Shown: positions 38,808 to 48,057 of the stretch, piece by piece
Layout: the number at the start of each line of letters is the position of its first letter
Position numbering within the stretch: position 1 is the first letter of the stretch
Origin: Streptomyces sp. CHD11
GTDB taxonomy: Bacteria; Actinomycetota; Actinomycetes; Streptomycetales; Streptomycetaceae
Assembly (NCBI RefSeq): GCF_018638295.1
Contig: NZ_JABTTS010000001.1
Span: forward strand, 310,001-374,000
Direction: 5' to 3'
DNA length: 64,000 bases
Made by a program: the position numbers and the translations under genes
The notes under the pieces: generated by a model
What the model was told of the DNA's origin: nothing
Database searches by the model: none
The model's input: only the letters and a program-made list of their open reading frames with translations

Positions 38808-39953
38808 TCAGGGAACATCGCCCCACCAGTCGTACACCCGGCCGCCGGCGCCCCGGGGCAGGTAGACCGAGCGTCCGCCCGTGCCGTAGCGGCCTATCTC
38901 GGTGGGCAGGCGGACGCCGTCCCTCAGTTCCGCCTCGCCGCGGCCGGTGACATCCAGCAGCAGACCGTCCAGCGGCCCGCCGGCCAGCTCCACGTACGTC
39001 CGTCCCGCGCGCGGGCCCGGGTCGTCGTGGTCCGCCCCGTAGACCCGGCCGCGCATGAACTCCAGCTCGTCCATACCGGCAGCGTGGCATCCGCCACTGA
39101 CAATGGGTCCTGGCCAGGGGTCGCCGGCCCACGGGCCGTGCGCCTCCGGGGCGGCGCTGGGCGTCTCCGGCCCGGCGCTGGGCGTCTCCGGGGCGGCGCT
39201 GGGCGTCTCCCACGGGGCGGGCACCCGGCCGTCGTTCCAGGCGAGCAGGGCGTCGCGCGGGACGCAGACGATGCCGCACCGCGCGGCGTACTCCTCGGCC
39301 GGGGCCGTGAACTCGCTGGTGGTGACGACGAGGGCCACGTCCGCCTCGTGGACGGTGTAGCAGGTGCCCCCGAATCGCTGGAGGTCCTGCGAGCCGACCT
39401 TGTTGTCGTCGCCGTAGCGTTTGCACTGGATGACGAGGCGCCGGCCGTCGGGGGCCAGCGCCACCACATCGGCCCCGAGGTCGCCGGCGCCGCCGACCAC
39501 CTCCACCTGCGAGCAGCCGTCGCGCACGCACAGCGCCGCGGTCGCCTCCTCGAACTCCTCGGGGCTGAGGGCCTCGAAGTCGTCGTACGCGGGCCGCGGG
39601 TCCTCGGCGCGGGGCGCGGGCACGGCCGGAGCGGACGAGGGTGCCGGCTCCGGCGCGTCCAGGGCGTCGAGTGCGGTCTCGGTCGCCCGGTGCAGTGCCA
39701 GGCCCGTCCGGCGGGCGATCCGCGCGGCGGACAGCCGTCGTCTGCGCCGGTGGGCCAGCACGGCCGCGACGGCCACGCAGAGCAGGATCGCGGCCCACAC
39801 CGGGCGCCGTTCCACGGCTCCGGCCAGCGCGCGCACGGCGAAACCGCCCGTGACCAGGGTGATGGCGAGGAGACCGAAGAACATGGCCGTCGCGCGCAGG
39901 TCGAAACGCCGCCCGCGGGGCAGCGGGCGCGTACGGCTGGAGGGCTTGGTCAC
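38808..39953 (-). CDS. Membrane-anchored Mrr-like nuclease fused to a second domain
   Basis: A 381-residue protein. Two membrane helices lie at about 25-70 (MFFGLLAITLVTGGFAVRA and VWAAILLCVAVAAVLAH). A Mrr_cat/restriction-endonuclease-like domain follows (SPEEFEEATAALC, then GAGDLGADVVAL with catalytic Asp, and LVIQCKRYG with the QxK motif). A repeated ETPSAAP/ETPSAGP linker comes next, then a 90-residue module starting near MDELEFMRGRVYG that in other Streptomyces I recall as a separate small protein. The linker between them reads like untranslated DNA, so the fusion may have arisen by loss of a stop codon. GTG 39953 has AAGGGA upstream. Confidence 0.75.
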   Translation of the reverse strand: MTKPSSRTRPLPRGRRFDLRATAMFFGLLAITLVTGGFAVRALAGAVERRPVWAAILLCVAVAAVLAHRRRRRLSAARIARRTGLALHRATETALDALDAPEPAPSSAPAVPAPRAEDPRPAYDDFEALSPEEFEEATAALCVRDGCSQVEVVGGAGDLGADVVALAPDGRRLVIQCKRYGDDNKVGSQDLQRFGGTCYTVHEADVALVVTTSEFTAPAEEYAARCGIVCVPRDALLAWNDGRVPAPWETPSAAPETPSAGPETPSAAPEAHGPWAGDPWPGPIVSGGCHAAGMDELEFMRGRVYGADHDDPGPRAGRTYVELAGGPLDGLLLDVTGRGEAELRDGVRLPTEIGRYGTGGRSVYLPRGAGGRVYDWWGDVP

Positions 39954-40129
39954 CGTGGTGGTTCCCTTCTCTGGCGGCCGGCACGGCGGGCCCCGGCATG
40001 TGGTGCGGGGCCCGCCGAAGATCACGTAGCCCGTCTGCCCGGGATGGCTCCGTTCACCGGCGTGCGGCATATGCGGGCGGGGTAGAGGCGAAGTGTGCGC
40101 CGGCGGACGGCGACCAGAGAGGCGGACGG

Positions 40130-40822
40130 GTGGACTGGCGGGGATTCGCGCAGCAGATGGCATCAATGGCCCGTGACCTTCTGGCCGAGCACACCCTCGA
40201 GTCGACCCTGGAGCAGATCACGCGCTCCGCGGTGGCCCTCGTCGACGGCTGCGACGCCTCCGGAATCCTGGTGCTGCGGGACGGCCGGGTGAGTTCACTG
40301 GCCCCCACCGAACAGCTGGTGTCCGACAGCGACCACCTCCAGGGCCACCTGCGGGAGGGACCATGCTTCGACGCGGCCCGGCCGGACCGGACCGAGCGGG
40401 TCTTCCGCATCCCCGACTTCACCGAGGAGCCGGAGCGCTGGCCGCGGTTCGTACCCCGCTGCCGGGAGCTCGGGGTGGGCAGCATGATGGGGTTCCTGCT
40501 GTACACGCGGGAGGAGGAGCTGGGGGCGCTCAACATGTACTCCCGCAAGCCCGGGGTGTTCACCGAGGACAGCGAGACGGCCGGCTGGCTGCTGGCATCG
40601 CACGCGGCGGTGGCCTTCTCCACCGCCGTGAGCGACGCGCAGTTGCAGGAGGCCATCGCCACCCGGCATCTGATCGGGGAGGCGATGGGCATCCTGATGG
40701 GGCGGCATCACGTCACGGAGGACCAGGCCTTCGGCATCCTGCGCACACGGTCCCAGCGCACCAACACCAAGCTGCGTGAAGTGGCGCGCCAGGTCTGCGA
40801 GACCGGTACCGCGGGGAAGTGA
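40130..40822 (+). CDS. GAF and ANTAR domain regulator
   Basis: A 230-residue regulator. The GAF domain spans about residues 20-155 (AVALVDGCDASGILVL, GVGSMMGFLLYTREEELGALNMYS) and the ANTAR domain the last 65 (AIATRHLIGEAMGILMGRHHV, AFGILRTRSQRTNTKLREVA), with the conserved Ala and aromatic-poor pattern of RNA-binding antiterminators. It is expected to bind paired-stem antiterminator RNA when its GAF sensor is engaged. GTG 40130 follows AGAGG. The regulated transcript is unknown. Confidence 0.9.
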   Translation: MDWRGFAQQMASMARDLLAEHTLESTLEQITRSAVALVDGCDASGILVLRDGRVSSLAPTEQLVSDSDHLQGHLREGPCFDAARPDRTERVFRIPDFTEEPERWPRFVPRCRELGVGSMMGFLLYTREEELGALNMYSRKPGVFTEDSETAGWLLASHAAVAFSTAVSDAQLQEAIATRHLIGEAMGILMGRHHVTEDQAFGILRTRSQRTNTKLREVARQVCETGTAGK

Positions 40823-40850
40823 GCCCGGGACCGGGGCCGTACGGGGCCGG

Positions 40851-41429
40851 TCAGCCGCCGCTCCAGGTGTGGGCGACGTCGATGACGAGTCGGCCGGGGA
40901 GCTCGAGGACCCGGAAGGGCAGCCGGGCGCGCACCCCGAGGCCGACCTGGGTGACGCCCTCGAAGCTGCCGGCGAACCGGGTGTCCTCGAAGGTGCGGTA
41001 CCCGGTGAGGTTCACGCCGGGCAGGGGCCGGCCGGCCCGTGCGGGGTAGGTGGCCTCGCCCGTCTCGGGTGTGTAGGCGGGCGCGGCCACCCTCACCTCG
41101 AGGACGGCGCCGCCGGCGACGGGAAGGTACCGGCCCGATCCGTCCTGGTACAGACGGTCGACATAGCGGACGGAGTAGCCGAGACCCTCGGCCGTGGCGC
41201 CCGGCAGGTCGACGACCATCCGGTCGAAGCAGTCGTGCCGGCCGGTCCTGATGTCGCGTACCGGCGTGAGCGTGCTGTCGGTGTCGGACTTGGCGACGCT
41301 GCCCCAGCCGGTGGGGCAGGCCGCGGCCCGGGCGGGAGCCGCCTGGGCCGCCGACGCCGGGACCGCCGCCGTGGCCAGCATCGCGCCCGCGAGCGCGAAC
41401 GTCACACAGATTGTTCTCGGTTGAAGCAT
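40851..41429 (-). CDS. Secreted AMIN-like-domain protein
   Basis: A 192-residue exported protein: signal peptide of about 28 residues (ending ASAAQA), then a beta-rich domain containing CPTGWGSVAKSD, RHDCFDRMVVDLPG, GYSVRYVDRLYQDGSG, VNLTGYRTFEDTRFAGSFEG and LELPGRLVIDVAHTW. I recall this pattern as the actinobacterial AMIN-like domain, possibly cell-wall binding. The two cysteines may form a disulfide. It converges with the GAF/ANTAR gene and is divergent from the large SpoIIE gene. Confidence 0.8.
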   Translation of the reverse strand: MLQPRTICVTFALAGAMLATAAVPASAAQAAPARAAACPTGWGSVAKSDTDSTLTPVRDIRTGRHDCFDRMVVDLPGATAEGLGYSVRYVDRLYQDGSGRYLPVAGGAVLEVRVAAPAYTPETGEATYPARAGRPLPGVNLTGYRTFEDTRFAGSFEGVTQVGLGVRARLPFRVLELPGRLVIDVAHTWSGG

Positions 41430-41582
41430 TTTGGCCCCCTGGGCTCGCATCCTGCTGATATCGGGTGAGACGACCGGGATGCCCCGATGGTTGCGGCCGG
41501 TCGCCCAACGGCCGGGCATGGCACATCCTGGTGGGTAGCAACCGAGCGGATGTCCCGTGCGTCCGCACCGGGAGGGCGCGAC

Positions 41583-44156
41583 ATGGATGATGCAGCCGCC
41601 GTACCGCACGGGGAACGGCCGGCGGGAGGGCATGGCCGGGACGCGGAGGACATCGGGACCGCGCACCCGGAGCACCGCATCGAGGACACGCTCGCCGGTC
41701 CGGTGGTGGCGGCGGTCCAGGACGTCGGCGGCTACGGCGGCCTGGTGTATCTGCGCTCGCGCGACCGGCGCTCGCTGGTGCTCTGCGTGGTATCCGGCGT
41801 CCCGCGGTCGCTGCTGAAGCCGTGGTGGCGGGTCCCCGTGGGCGGCGCGCTGCCGCCGTGCGAGGTGTACCGCCGCGGCGAGGATCTCTGGCTGCCGGAC
41901 GAGCGTGCGACGATGCTGCGCTTCCCCCAGTTCACCGCCGCCCTGCCCTACTCGTTCGCTCACGCCTACCACCCCGTGCGGGTCGGCGGCGAGGACGTGG
42001 GCGTGCTGGCCGTGCTGCGTTCCGCCACCCGGGAGCCGGCGGACGAGCGGCGGGTGCGGGCGGCGATGCGGGCGGCCGGACGGGACCTGGAGGAACGCCT
42101 CACCGAGTTCGCCCGCCGGATGCCCGGCCGGGAGGGCTCGGAAGCCATGGCCTACGGCATCGACTACGACGACCAGCCGGTGAACGTACGGCTGCCCACT
42201 CCCCCGGCGCGCGCCGTCGAGGTCGGCATCCTCGAGTGGGACCTGGACAGCGACCGGTGGTCGGGGGACGACGACGCGCTGTCCCTGCTGGGCATCGCCC
42301 GTGCGGAGTTCGGCGGCACCATGGCGGAGGTCGAGGACCGGGTCAGCCCCGAGGATCTGTACGAGCTCAGGGCGAGCCGCCGGGAGGCCGAGGACACCGG
42401 GCAGGTCAGAGCACGCCACTTCAGGGTGCTGGACGAGCCGGACGACGAGGGCCGGAACCGGTACCGGCCGGTGGAGCTCTGGGGCCACGTCGTACGCGTG
42501 GAGGGCGCCGCCCGGATCCTGGTGGGCGCCCTGGTCGACGCGGCCGGCGGGGCGACCGCGGCGGAGGCCGCGGAACGGCTGCCCGACGGGCTGTTCTCCC
42601 TCGACCAGGACGGCCGGGTCGTCTACGCCAATCACCCCTGCCAAAATCTGCTGGGGTGCGGCCTGGAACGCCTGCTGGGACATCACCCGTGGGATGTACT
42701 GCCCTGGCTGGACGATCCGGCCTACGAGGACCGCTACCGGGCGGCGATGCTGACGCAGGAGCCGGTGTCGTACCTGGTGCACGCCCCGGACGGGGCCTGG
42801 CTGGGATTTGTCCTCTATCCCGGTGTGCACGGTCTGACCGGCCGGGTCTTCCACACCGACGCCCCCGCCGGGGCGGAACGGGGCCGGGCCCTGTCGCCGG
42901 TCAGCGGGGGCACCGGAGCGCCGTCGGAGCTCGTCGCGCCGGCGCGCGTGGGGGCGCTCTACCACGTGGTGCAGATGGCCAGCGTGCTGACCGAGGCGGT
43001 CACCGTCAGGGACGTGTGCCGGGCCGTCGCCGAGCAGTTGCTGCCCGGGTTCGGCGCCCAGGAGATCGCCCTGTACACGATCCGTGACGGGCGGATGTAC
43101 CTGTTGTGGGAGTCCGGCTACCCGCAGCATTTCCTCGACCCGTTCGAAGGCGTGCCGCTCGACGCGAACCTGCCCGGCGTGCACGCGCTGACCACCCGCC
43201 TCCCGCTGTTCTTCGAGTCGTCACAAGAACTGGTGACCGCCTATCCCGGGATCGCCCTGGACACGAAGAGCGCCTGGGCGTTCCTGCCGCTGATCGCCTC
43301 CGGCCATCCGGTCGGCTCCTGCATCCTCGGCTGGGACTCGCACCACCGGTTCACCCCGGAGGAGCGCAGCGCGCTGACCGCGCTGGGCGGGCTGGCCGCA
43401 CAGGCCATGGAGCGGGCCCGGCTCTACGACGCCGAGTCCGCCGTGGCACGGGGGCTGCAGGAAGGCCTGCTGCCGCACCGGCTCCCCGACATCGACCGGC
43501 TGCGCGCCGCCGGCCGCTACCTGCCGGGGACGCAGGGCATGGCCATCGGCGGCGACTGGTACGACGTGATCCGGACGGGGCGCGGAGTGGCCCTGGTCAT
43601 CGGTGACGTCGAGGGGCACAGCGTGGGCGCCGCCGCCGTCATGGGGCAGCTGCGCAGCGCGGTGCACGCCTTCGCCTCCAGCGGGCGGCCGCCGCAGGAG
43701 GTCATCACCCACACCAACCAACTGCTGGCCGAACTGGAGACGGACGTCTTCGCCACCTGTTGCTACATCGAGCTGGAGCCGGCCACCGGCCGCGCCCTGG
43801 CGGTCCGGGCGGGCCATCCGCCGCCCCTGCTGCGTCATCCGGACGGGCACACCGAGAGCCTGGACCTGCCCGGTGGCGTCATGCTGGGCGTGCAACCGGA
43901 GGCCGACTATCCGGTCACGGTGCTGACCCTGGCCCCCGGCAGTGTGCTCGCGCTGTACACCGACGGGCTCGTGGAGACGCCCGGCGGTGACATCGAGGCC
44001 GGCATCGAGGAGGTGCGTCTCCTTCTTGCCCGCAGCCGCACGGACTCCGTCGAGGAACTCGCCGACCAGCTCGTCCGGTCGGCCCGCCGGACCGAGGACC
44101 GCCCGGACGACGTGGCCCTGCTGCTGACCGCGTACGACCGGGAGAGCGGCCGGTGA
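41583..44156 (+). CDS. Multi-sensor GAF/PAS/PAS/GAF/SpoIIE phosphatase
   Basis: An 857-residue signalling phosphatase. In order: an N-terminal GAF-like domain (about 30-170), PAS (about 215-320), a second PAS (330-440, FSLDQDGRVVYANHPCQNLLG), GAF (460-625) and a SpoIIE/PP2C catalytic domain (640-857) with GGDWYDV, VIGDVEGHSVGAAAVMG, ALYTDGLVETP and DDVALLLTAYD. It would integrate several stimuli to dephosphorylate a STAS antagonist. ATG 41583 has GGGAGGG upstream. It is monocistronic; the nearest RsbW-like and STAS partners in the window are over 7 kb away. Confidence 0.93.
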   Translation: MDDAAAVPHGERPAGGHGRDAEDIGTAHPEHRIEDTLAGPVVAAVQDVGGYGGLVYLRSRDRRSLVLCVVSGVPRSLLKPWWRVPVGGALPPCEVYRRGEDLWLPDERATMLRFPQFTAALPYSFAHAYHPVRVGGEDVGVLAVLRSATREPADERRVRAAMRAAGRDLEERLTEFARRMPGREGSEAMAYGIDYDDQPVNVRLPTPPARAVEVGILEWDLDSDRWSGDDDALSLLGIARAEFGGTMAEVEDRVSPEDLYELRASRREAEDTGQVRARHFRVLDEPDDEGRNRYRPVELWGHVVRVEGAARILVGALVDAAGGATAAEAAERLPDGLFSLDQDGRVVYANHPCQNLLGCGLERLLGHHPWDVLPWLDDPAYEDRYRAAMLTQEPVSYLVHAPDGAWLGFVLYPGVHGLTGRVFHTDAPAGAERGRALSPVSGGTGAPSELVAPARVGALYHVVQMASVLTEAVTVRDVCRAVAEQLLPGFGAQEIALYTIRDGRMYLLWESGYPQHFLDPFEGVPLDANLPGVHALTTRLPLFFESSQELVTAYPGIALDTKSAWAFLPLIASGHPVGSCILGWDSHHRFTPEERSALTALGGLAAQAMERARLYDAESAVARGLQEGLLPHRLPDIDRLRAAGRYLPGTQGMAIGGDWYDVIRTGRGVALVIGDVEGHSVGAAAVMGQLRSAVHAFASSGRPPQEVITHTNQLLAELETDVFATCCYIELEPATGRALAVRAGHPPPLLRHPDGHTESLDLPGGVMLGVQPEADYPVTVLTLAPGSVLALYTDGLVETPGGDIEAGIEEVRLLLARSRTDSVEELADQLVRSARRTEDRPDDVALLLTAYDRESGR

Positions 44157-44244
44157 GGCCGGGCGGAGCGCCGGGGGTCTCACGGCCAGTACGACCGCCG
44201 CGGGAACGGCGTCACCACCAGCCGCGACCACGCCGGCAGCCGGG

Positions 44245-44436
44245 TCAGAGGCAGTAGCGCACCAGCCACTCGTCCGAGTCGTAGGCGTGCCGGGCAGGAT
44301 CCGGGGACGTGGCCGGCCGCTCCTCCACCATGTCCTCCACCCGTACCGGCTCCGGAAGACGTCCGAAGCGGGCGTGTCGCGCGGTGGCCTCCGCCCCGTC
44401 CGCGTCCTCGCGTGTGCGTACCGTCCCCTGCTCCAC
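44245..44436 (-). CDS. Small conserved protein
   Basis: A 63-residue acidic protein (ARHARFGRLPEPVRVEDMVEE, then AYDSDEWLVRYCL at the end) read from GTG 44436, which has GGGAGG upstream. The C-terminal WLVRYCL-type ending resembles short Streptomyces proteins I recall as hypotheticals. The frame continues far upstream, but those codons look non-coding. Converges with the large SpoIIE gene. Confidence 0.55.
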   Translation of the reverse strand: MEQGTVRTREDADGAEATARHARFGRLPEPVRVEDMVEERPATSPDPARHAYDSDEWLVRYCL

Positions 44437-44834
44437 CGCGGCCTCCCTCGACCGGCCGTCCGGTGCTCCCCCTCGGGCAGCACCGCGGCCTCCCCATGCA
44501 GTGTCACACACCGGTGACTGAGGGGGACATCGCGCGTCACGCACGCCGGGGCCTGGGCCGGGGCCGAGAACGGCTCGGCCGGGGAGAGGAGAACGCGCCC
44601 ATGTCTTCCGGACGCGACGCGCCGGATGCGGCGACGCGACGGCGGGCGGGTGCACTGCGGCGGGGCTGGGCGAGTGGCGCACCCGGCGCTTCCGCCGTCG
44701 TGATCGTGTCCTGGCTGGTGGCCCTGGTGACTCCGCAGGCCGCCGGCCGCTCGGCCGGCGGAAGCTACCCCGACGAGAACGAGGCGGCAGGGCCCGCGAG
44801 GGGCCCTGCCGCCGCGAAGGTGTGCCGCGAGGGA
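44437..44834. other. Intergenic region with an orphan start
   Basis: An ATG at 44601 has a strong GAGAGGAG site and reads MSSGRDAPDAATRRR, then a hydrophobic SAVVIVSWLVALVT. Its frame has no stop before a terminator and runs antisense through the whole DUF1996 gene, so it is either noise or the truncated 5' end of a lost gene. Otherwise no gene is seen. Confidence 0.4.
44783..44813 (-). terminator. Terminator of the DUF1996 surface-protein gene
   Basis: Perfect 13-base arms (44783-44795 and 44801-44813) with a 5-base loop, 22 bases after the stop codon of the minus-strand gene. Confidence 0.85.
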
Positions 44835-46943
44835 TCAGGCGCTGCGCCGCACGCTCCGCAGGACGAAGAATCCGAAGATCACCAGCACTCCGCCGAGCGC
44901 GGCCGGCCAGAGCTGCCCCCCGGTCTCGGCCAGGCTGCCGCCCTGCGCCTGTGCCCCGGTGCGGTCCTCGGTCCCGAGCTCGGGAAGGCTGCCGGGCACC
45001 TGGGCGGCCTGGGCCGCCTGGCCGCCGTCGTCCTTGCCGCCCTGGTCCGCGGCACCGGCGTCGCCGTCCTGGGCCGGGAGCGAGGCCTTGACACCGGGCT
45101 GTGCGGTGGCGCCGCCGTCCGCGGGCTCCTCGGTCGCCGGGTCGTCCGGGTTCTGCGTGGGCTGCTCCTGGCCGCCGTTGTCCTGGTCGCCGCCGTTGCC
45201 GGGCTTGTCGCCGCCGCCGTTGTCCTGGTCGCCGCCGTTGCCGGGCTTGTCGCCGCCGCCGTTGTCCTGGTCGCCGCCGTTGCCCTGGTCACCGCCGTCA
45301 CCCTGGCCGGGGTCGTCGGGAGAGGCCGTGGGCTCCTCCGGCTGCTGGGGCTCCTCGCCCTGATCGCCGCCGTTGCCGCCGCCGTTGCCGCCGTCACCGT
45401 TGTCGTTGCCGCCGTCACCGGCGCCGCAGGTGCGACCCTCGTTGATGCAGTCGACCACCTCGTTCATCAGGTCCTCGTCGAAGACGTTGATGAAGTCGCC
45501 GTGGTCCGTGATCGGCTTGTGCAGCTGCTCCGGGAAGGAGTCCACCGCGAACAGCGGTGTGGTCTTCCCGCCGTCTTCCAGGCTCGGCGCGTCGACGTCG
45601 TAGACGATGCGCTGCACCAGCTGCGGCACGGGCTCGAAGCCGGACGGGCAGTTGCCCGCGGCGTCCATGAACGCCATGTGCGTACGGTGGTTGGCGCTGT
45701 CGATGTTGCGGCCGTCCCAGCAGCTCTGGAAGTCGAACGTGCGTACCACGTCACTGCCCTGCGGGCACAGCGGGTACTTGTCCGTCAGCTGGCGGTCCTC
45801 GAAACCGGTGCAGCTCCAGGACGCGTTGGCGTTGCCGGGGCCGTTGACGAACGACTTGGCGTCACCGGTGATGATGCGCAGCAGCCGCGGCATGGCGGTG
45901 ACCTCGCCCTGCGGGTTGCCCACGAAGGTCAGCGTGACCTCCTTGGGCGTGACGATCTCACCGACGTTGCCCTCGATACCGCCGCCCGGGGAGTTGGCGT
46001 CCTGCTCCTCGACCCCGTTCTGCAGGCGCAGCACCGGCCAGTAGTACGACGACTTGTCGCCCTGGTCCTCGCAGCTGGTCTCCGCCGCCGCCAGGTCGTC
46101 GTCGCTGGAGAAGGCGTTGGTGGCCTGGTTGCCGATGTAGTCGTGGAAGTGGTGGGCGCCGTTGCCGACACCCGGGGCGGCGATCACGTTGTCCGAGTTG
46201 AACAGGCCGTTCTCGTTGACGCCGCACTCGCTGGTGAAGGTACCGCGGGAGGCGTTGCCGGTCTGCCGCGGCGCGGAGACGTTGGGCTGGACGCTCTCGA
46301 TGTCGACGTAGTCGCCGGCCACGGGCCCGTTGCCGGCCTGGCCACCGTTCCCGCCCTGGTCCTGCTGCCCCTGGTCCTGCTCTTCCTGACCCGGCTCCTG
46401 CTGGCCGTCGCCTCCGTCACCCGCCTGTTCGCCCCCGTCTTCCCCGCCTTCGCCGTCCTGCCCGGCGTCCGGCTGCGCGGGGGCGTTGCCGGACTCGCGC
46501 ACGGCGCAGCCGGCGAGTTCCTCGAGGCCCTCGGGCCGGTCGCCCACCCGGTCGATCGCGGTCGCGATACGGGCGAGGGCCGCGGAGCGCTTCTCCTCGA
46601 GCGGACCCGCGATCGCGTTCTCCGCGAAGGCCGGGTCCTGCTTCAGGGCGTCGGCGGATTCCCCGAGCCGCTTGTAGGCATCGGCGATCTGCGCGTCCAG
46701 GGAGGCGAGTTCCTTGTCCACCTCCGGCCGCGCCTCTTCGGGCACCGAGGCCAGCTGGGTGGCGGTGGCCACGTCCGGGCAGTCGATCGTGGCGCCCGAG
46801 AGGACCTGCGCGTCGCCGGTCCCGCCCTCTTCCGTCGCGGAAGCGTAGACGTTGGCCGCCATCATCCCGCCTCCGCCCAGGATCAGGGCGAAGGCGGCGA
46901 GCGTCGCGCGCTGTTTCGGGCGTCTGCGTGTGTTGCGTGCCAA
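44835..46943 (-). CDS. LAETG-anchored DUF1996 surface protein
   Basis: A 702-residue exported protein. It has a signal peptide or anchor (residues 10-35), a helical region with cysteines (45-150), a Gln/Gly/Asp-rich linker, and a DUF1996 domain (about 200-465) with the [10 protein letters not shown] metal-type motif. A long acidic Gly/Asp/Asn linker with three [18 protein letters not shown] repeats follows, and the end is a sortase signal LAETG at 671-675 plus a hydrophobic helix and Arg-rich tail. The LAxTG motif fits class E sortases of actinobacteria, so it should be linked to peptidoglycan. DUF1996 proteins are usually secreted, with unproven function and frequent association with carbohydrate-acting modules. 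Confidence 0.88.
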   Translation of the reverse strand: MARNTRRRPKQRATLAAFALILGGGGMMAANVYASATEEGGTGDAQVLSGATIDCPDVATATQLASVPEEARPEVDKELASLDAQIADAYKRLGESADALKQDPAFAENAIAGPLEEKRSAALARIATAIDRVGDRPEGLEELAGCAVRESGNAPAQPDAGQDGEGGEDGGEQAGDGGDGQQEPGQEEQDQGQQDQGGNGGQAGNGPVAGDYVDIESVQPNVSAPRQTGNASRGTFTSECGVNENGLFNSDNVIAAPGVGNGAHHFHDYIGNQATNAFSSDDDLAAAETSCEDQGDKSSYYWPVLRLQNGVEEQDANSPGGGIEGNVGEIVTPKEVTLTFVGNPQGEVTAMPRLLRIITGDAKSFVNGPGNANASWSCTGFEDRQLTDKYPLCPQGSDVVRTFDFQSCWDGRNIDSANHRTHMAFMDAAGNCPSGFEPVPQLVQRIVYDVDAPSLEDGGKTTPLFAVDSFPEQLHKPITDHGDFINVFDEDLMNEVVDCINEGRTCGAGDGGNDNGDGGNGGGNGGDQGEEPQQPEEPTASPDDPGQGDGGDQGNGGDQDNGGGDKPGNGGDQDNGGGDKPGNGGDQDNGGQEQPTQNPDDPATEEPADGGATAQPGVKASLPAQDGDAGAADQGGKDDGGQAAQAAQVPGSLPELGTEDRTGAQAQGGSLAETGGQLWPAALGGVLVIFGFFVLRSVRRSA

Positions 46944-47146
46944 GGTAATACTCCTACGCGTCTGTCACGGGGGGGGTCGGCATGGGATTCCCACGCCCCA
47001 TACGCAGACGGGCCGTCGTGCGTTCAGACGCCTCATGTTTTCTTCGGGGAACTTCAGGGAAAGCGGCCCCGGGCACGCCTGGTCCCCGCCGGACGAGGCG
47101 CCCGCCGGCGGGGACTTGACGATGTCCGGGATGAGGTGAGCGCGGC

Positions 47147-47821
47147 TCAGCCGAAGTTCACGTCACTGCACAGGAAGTACGTCTGGTCCATGTGCGAGGC
47201 CTGCCAGATCGTGTAGACGACGTGGCGGCCGGTGTAGCCGGACGTGCTCACCGGGATCGAGTAGTTCTGGCTGGGACCGTACGAGCCCGTGCTGGCCACC
47301 AGCTGCAGATCGTCCCAGCCCAGGGGTTGGGTGGCGGGGTCGAAGCCCTGCCGGGTGACATAGACGCGGAAGTAGTCCGCGCCGTGACTGGCCTGGTCGT
47401 ACAGCTGGACCGTGAAGTTGTCGTCGATGTCCGTCGTCCTCCAGGCTCCCACCGTGTCCATGGAGTTGTAGCGTCCACCCTCGGTCCGCCCGCCGCTGCA
47501 CAGCTGGCCGTCGGGGACGACGGCCTCGAAGTTGCCGCCCGAGCCGTTGCGGTAGAGGCCGTTCCAGTTCCACATGGCGTTGGGGTTGTCCTGCCATGCC
47601 TGCCAGCACATGGGGTCTTCCTGGGCCATCGCGGGATTCTGGAAGTCGCTCCCCCAGCGCTGCCAGCAGCCGTAGCTGCGGGACGCGGGATCGACCACGG
47701 AGCCATGGGCGACGGCGGTGCCGCTCCAGGGGATCAGACTGAGCAGCGCGGCGACCACGACGGTCAGAGCGAGCGAGACGCGGGACCGGACCGGTAATGC
47801 GTCATGCGCATGCCAAACCAT
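47147..47821 (-). CDS. Lytic polysaccharide monooxygenase, AA10
   Basis: A 224-residue secreted copper enzyme that oxidatively cleaves cellulose or chitin. After signal cleavage at AVA the mature chain begins with His39 (HGSVVDPASRSYGCW), which with the second histidine in TIWQASHMDQTYF forms the copper-binding histidine brace. The central part (CWQAWQDNPNAMWNWNGL) is typical of actinobacterial AA10 single-domain enzymes. ATG 47821 has AAGAAGGAA upstream. A perfect CebR box 62 bases upstream predicts induction by cello-oligosaccharides and points to a cellulose substrate. Confidence 0.93.
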   Translation of the reverse strand: MVWHAHDALPVRSRVSLALTVVVAALLSLIPWSGTAVAHGSVVDPASRSYGCWQRWGSDFQNPAMAQEDPMCWQAWQDNPNAMWNWNGLYRNGSGGNFEAVVPDGQLCSGGRTEGGRYNSMDTVGAWRTTDIDDNFTVQLYDQASHGADYFRVYVTRQGFDPATQPLGWDDLQLVASTGSYGPSQNYSIPVSTSGYTGRHVVYTIWQASHMDQTYFLCSDVNFG

Positions 47822-47882
47822 GAGTTCCTTCTTTCCGCTGTGGGGGTTGCGGGGACAGGGTGCACGCCGCCCACCGTCCGCG

Positions 47883-47896
47883 TGGGAGCGCTCCCA
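47883..47896 (-). promoter_or_regulatory. CebR box of the AA10 gene
   Basis: TGGGAGCGCTCCCA, a perfect 14-base palindrome identical to the established CebR operator that represses cellulose-utilisation genes in Streptomyces until cellobiose binds. Confidence 0.85.
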
Positions 47897-48057
47897 ATGC
47901 CTAGGCTGCGCCTGATGGCCCGGCGCGGCAACGCGCATTCGCGCCACTTCCCGGCGGGCCGTGGCGCGTTCGATGTGCTCGACACACGCGGGCACGGCCG
48001 GCACGCGCGGCCCGTACGACGCGTTCCGGCGGAGGGGACCACGGAAACGCCTGAGCG

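Noticed and set aside
44412..47216. A 934-codon plus-strand frame across the DUF1996 gene
   Set aside because: The opposite strand carries a complete signal peptide, DUF1996 domain and LAETG anchor; the plus frame is Val/Ala/Leu-rich antisense translation.
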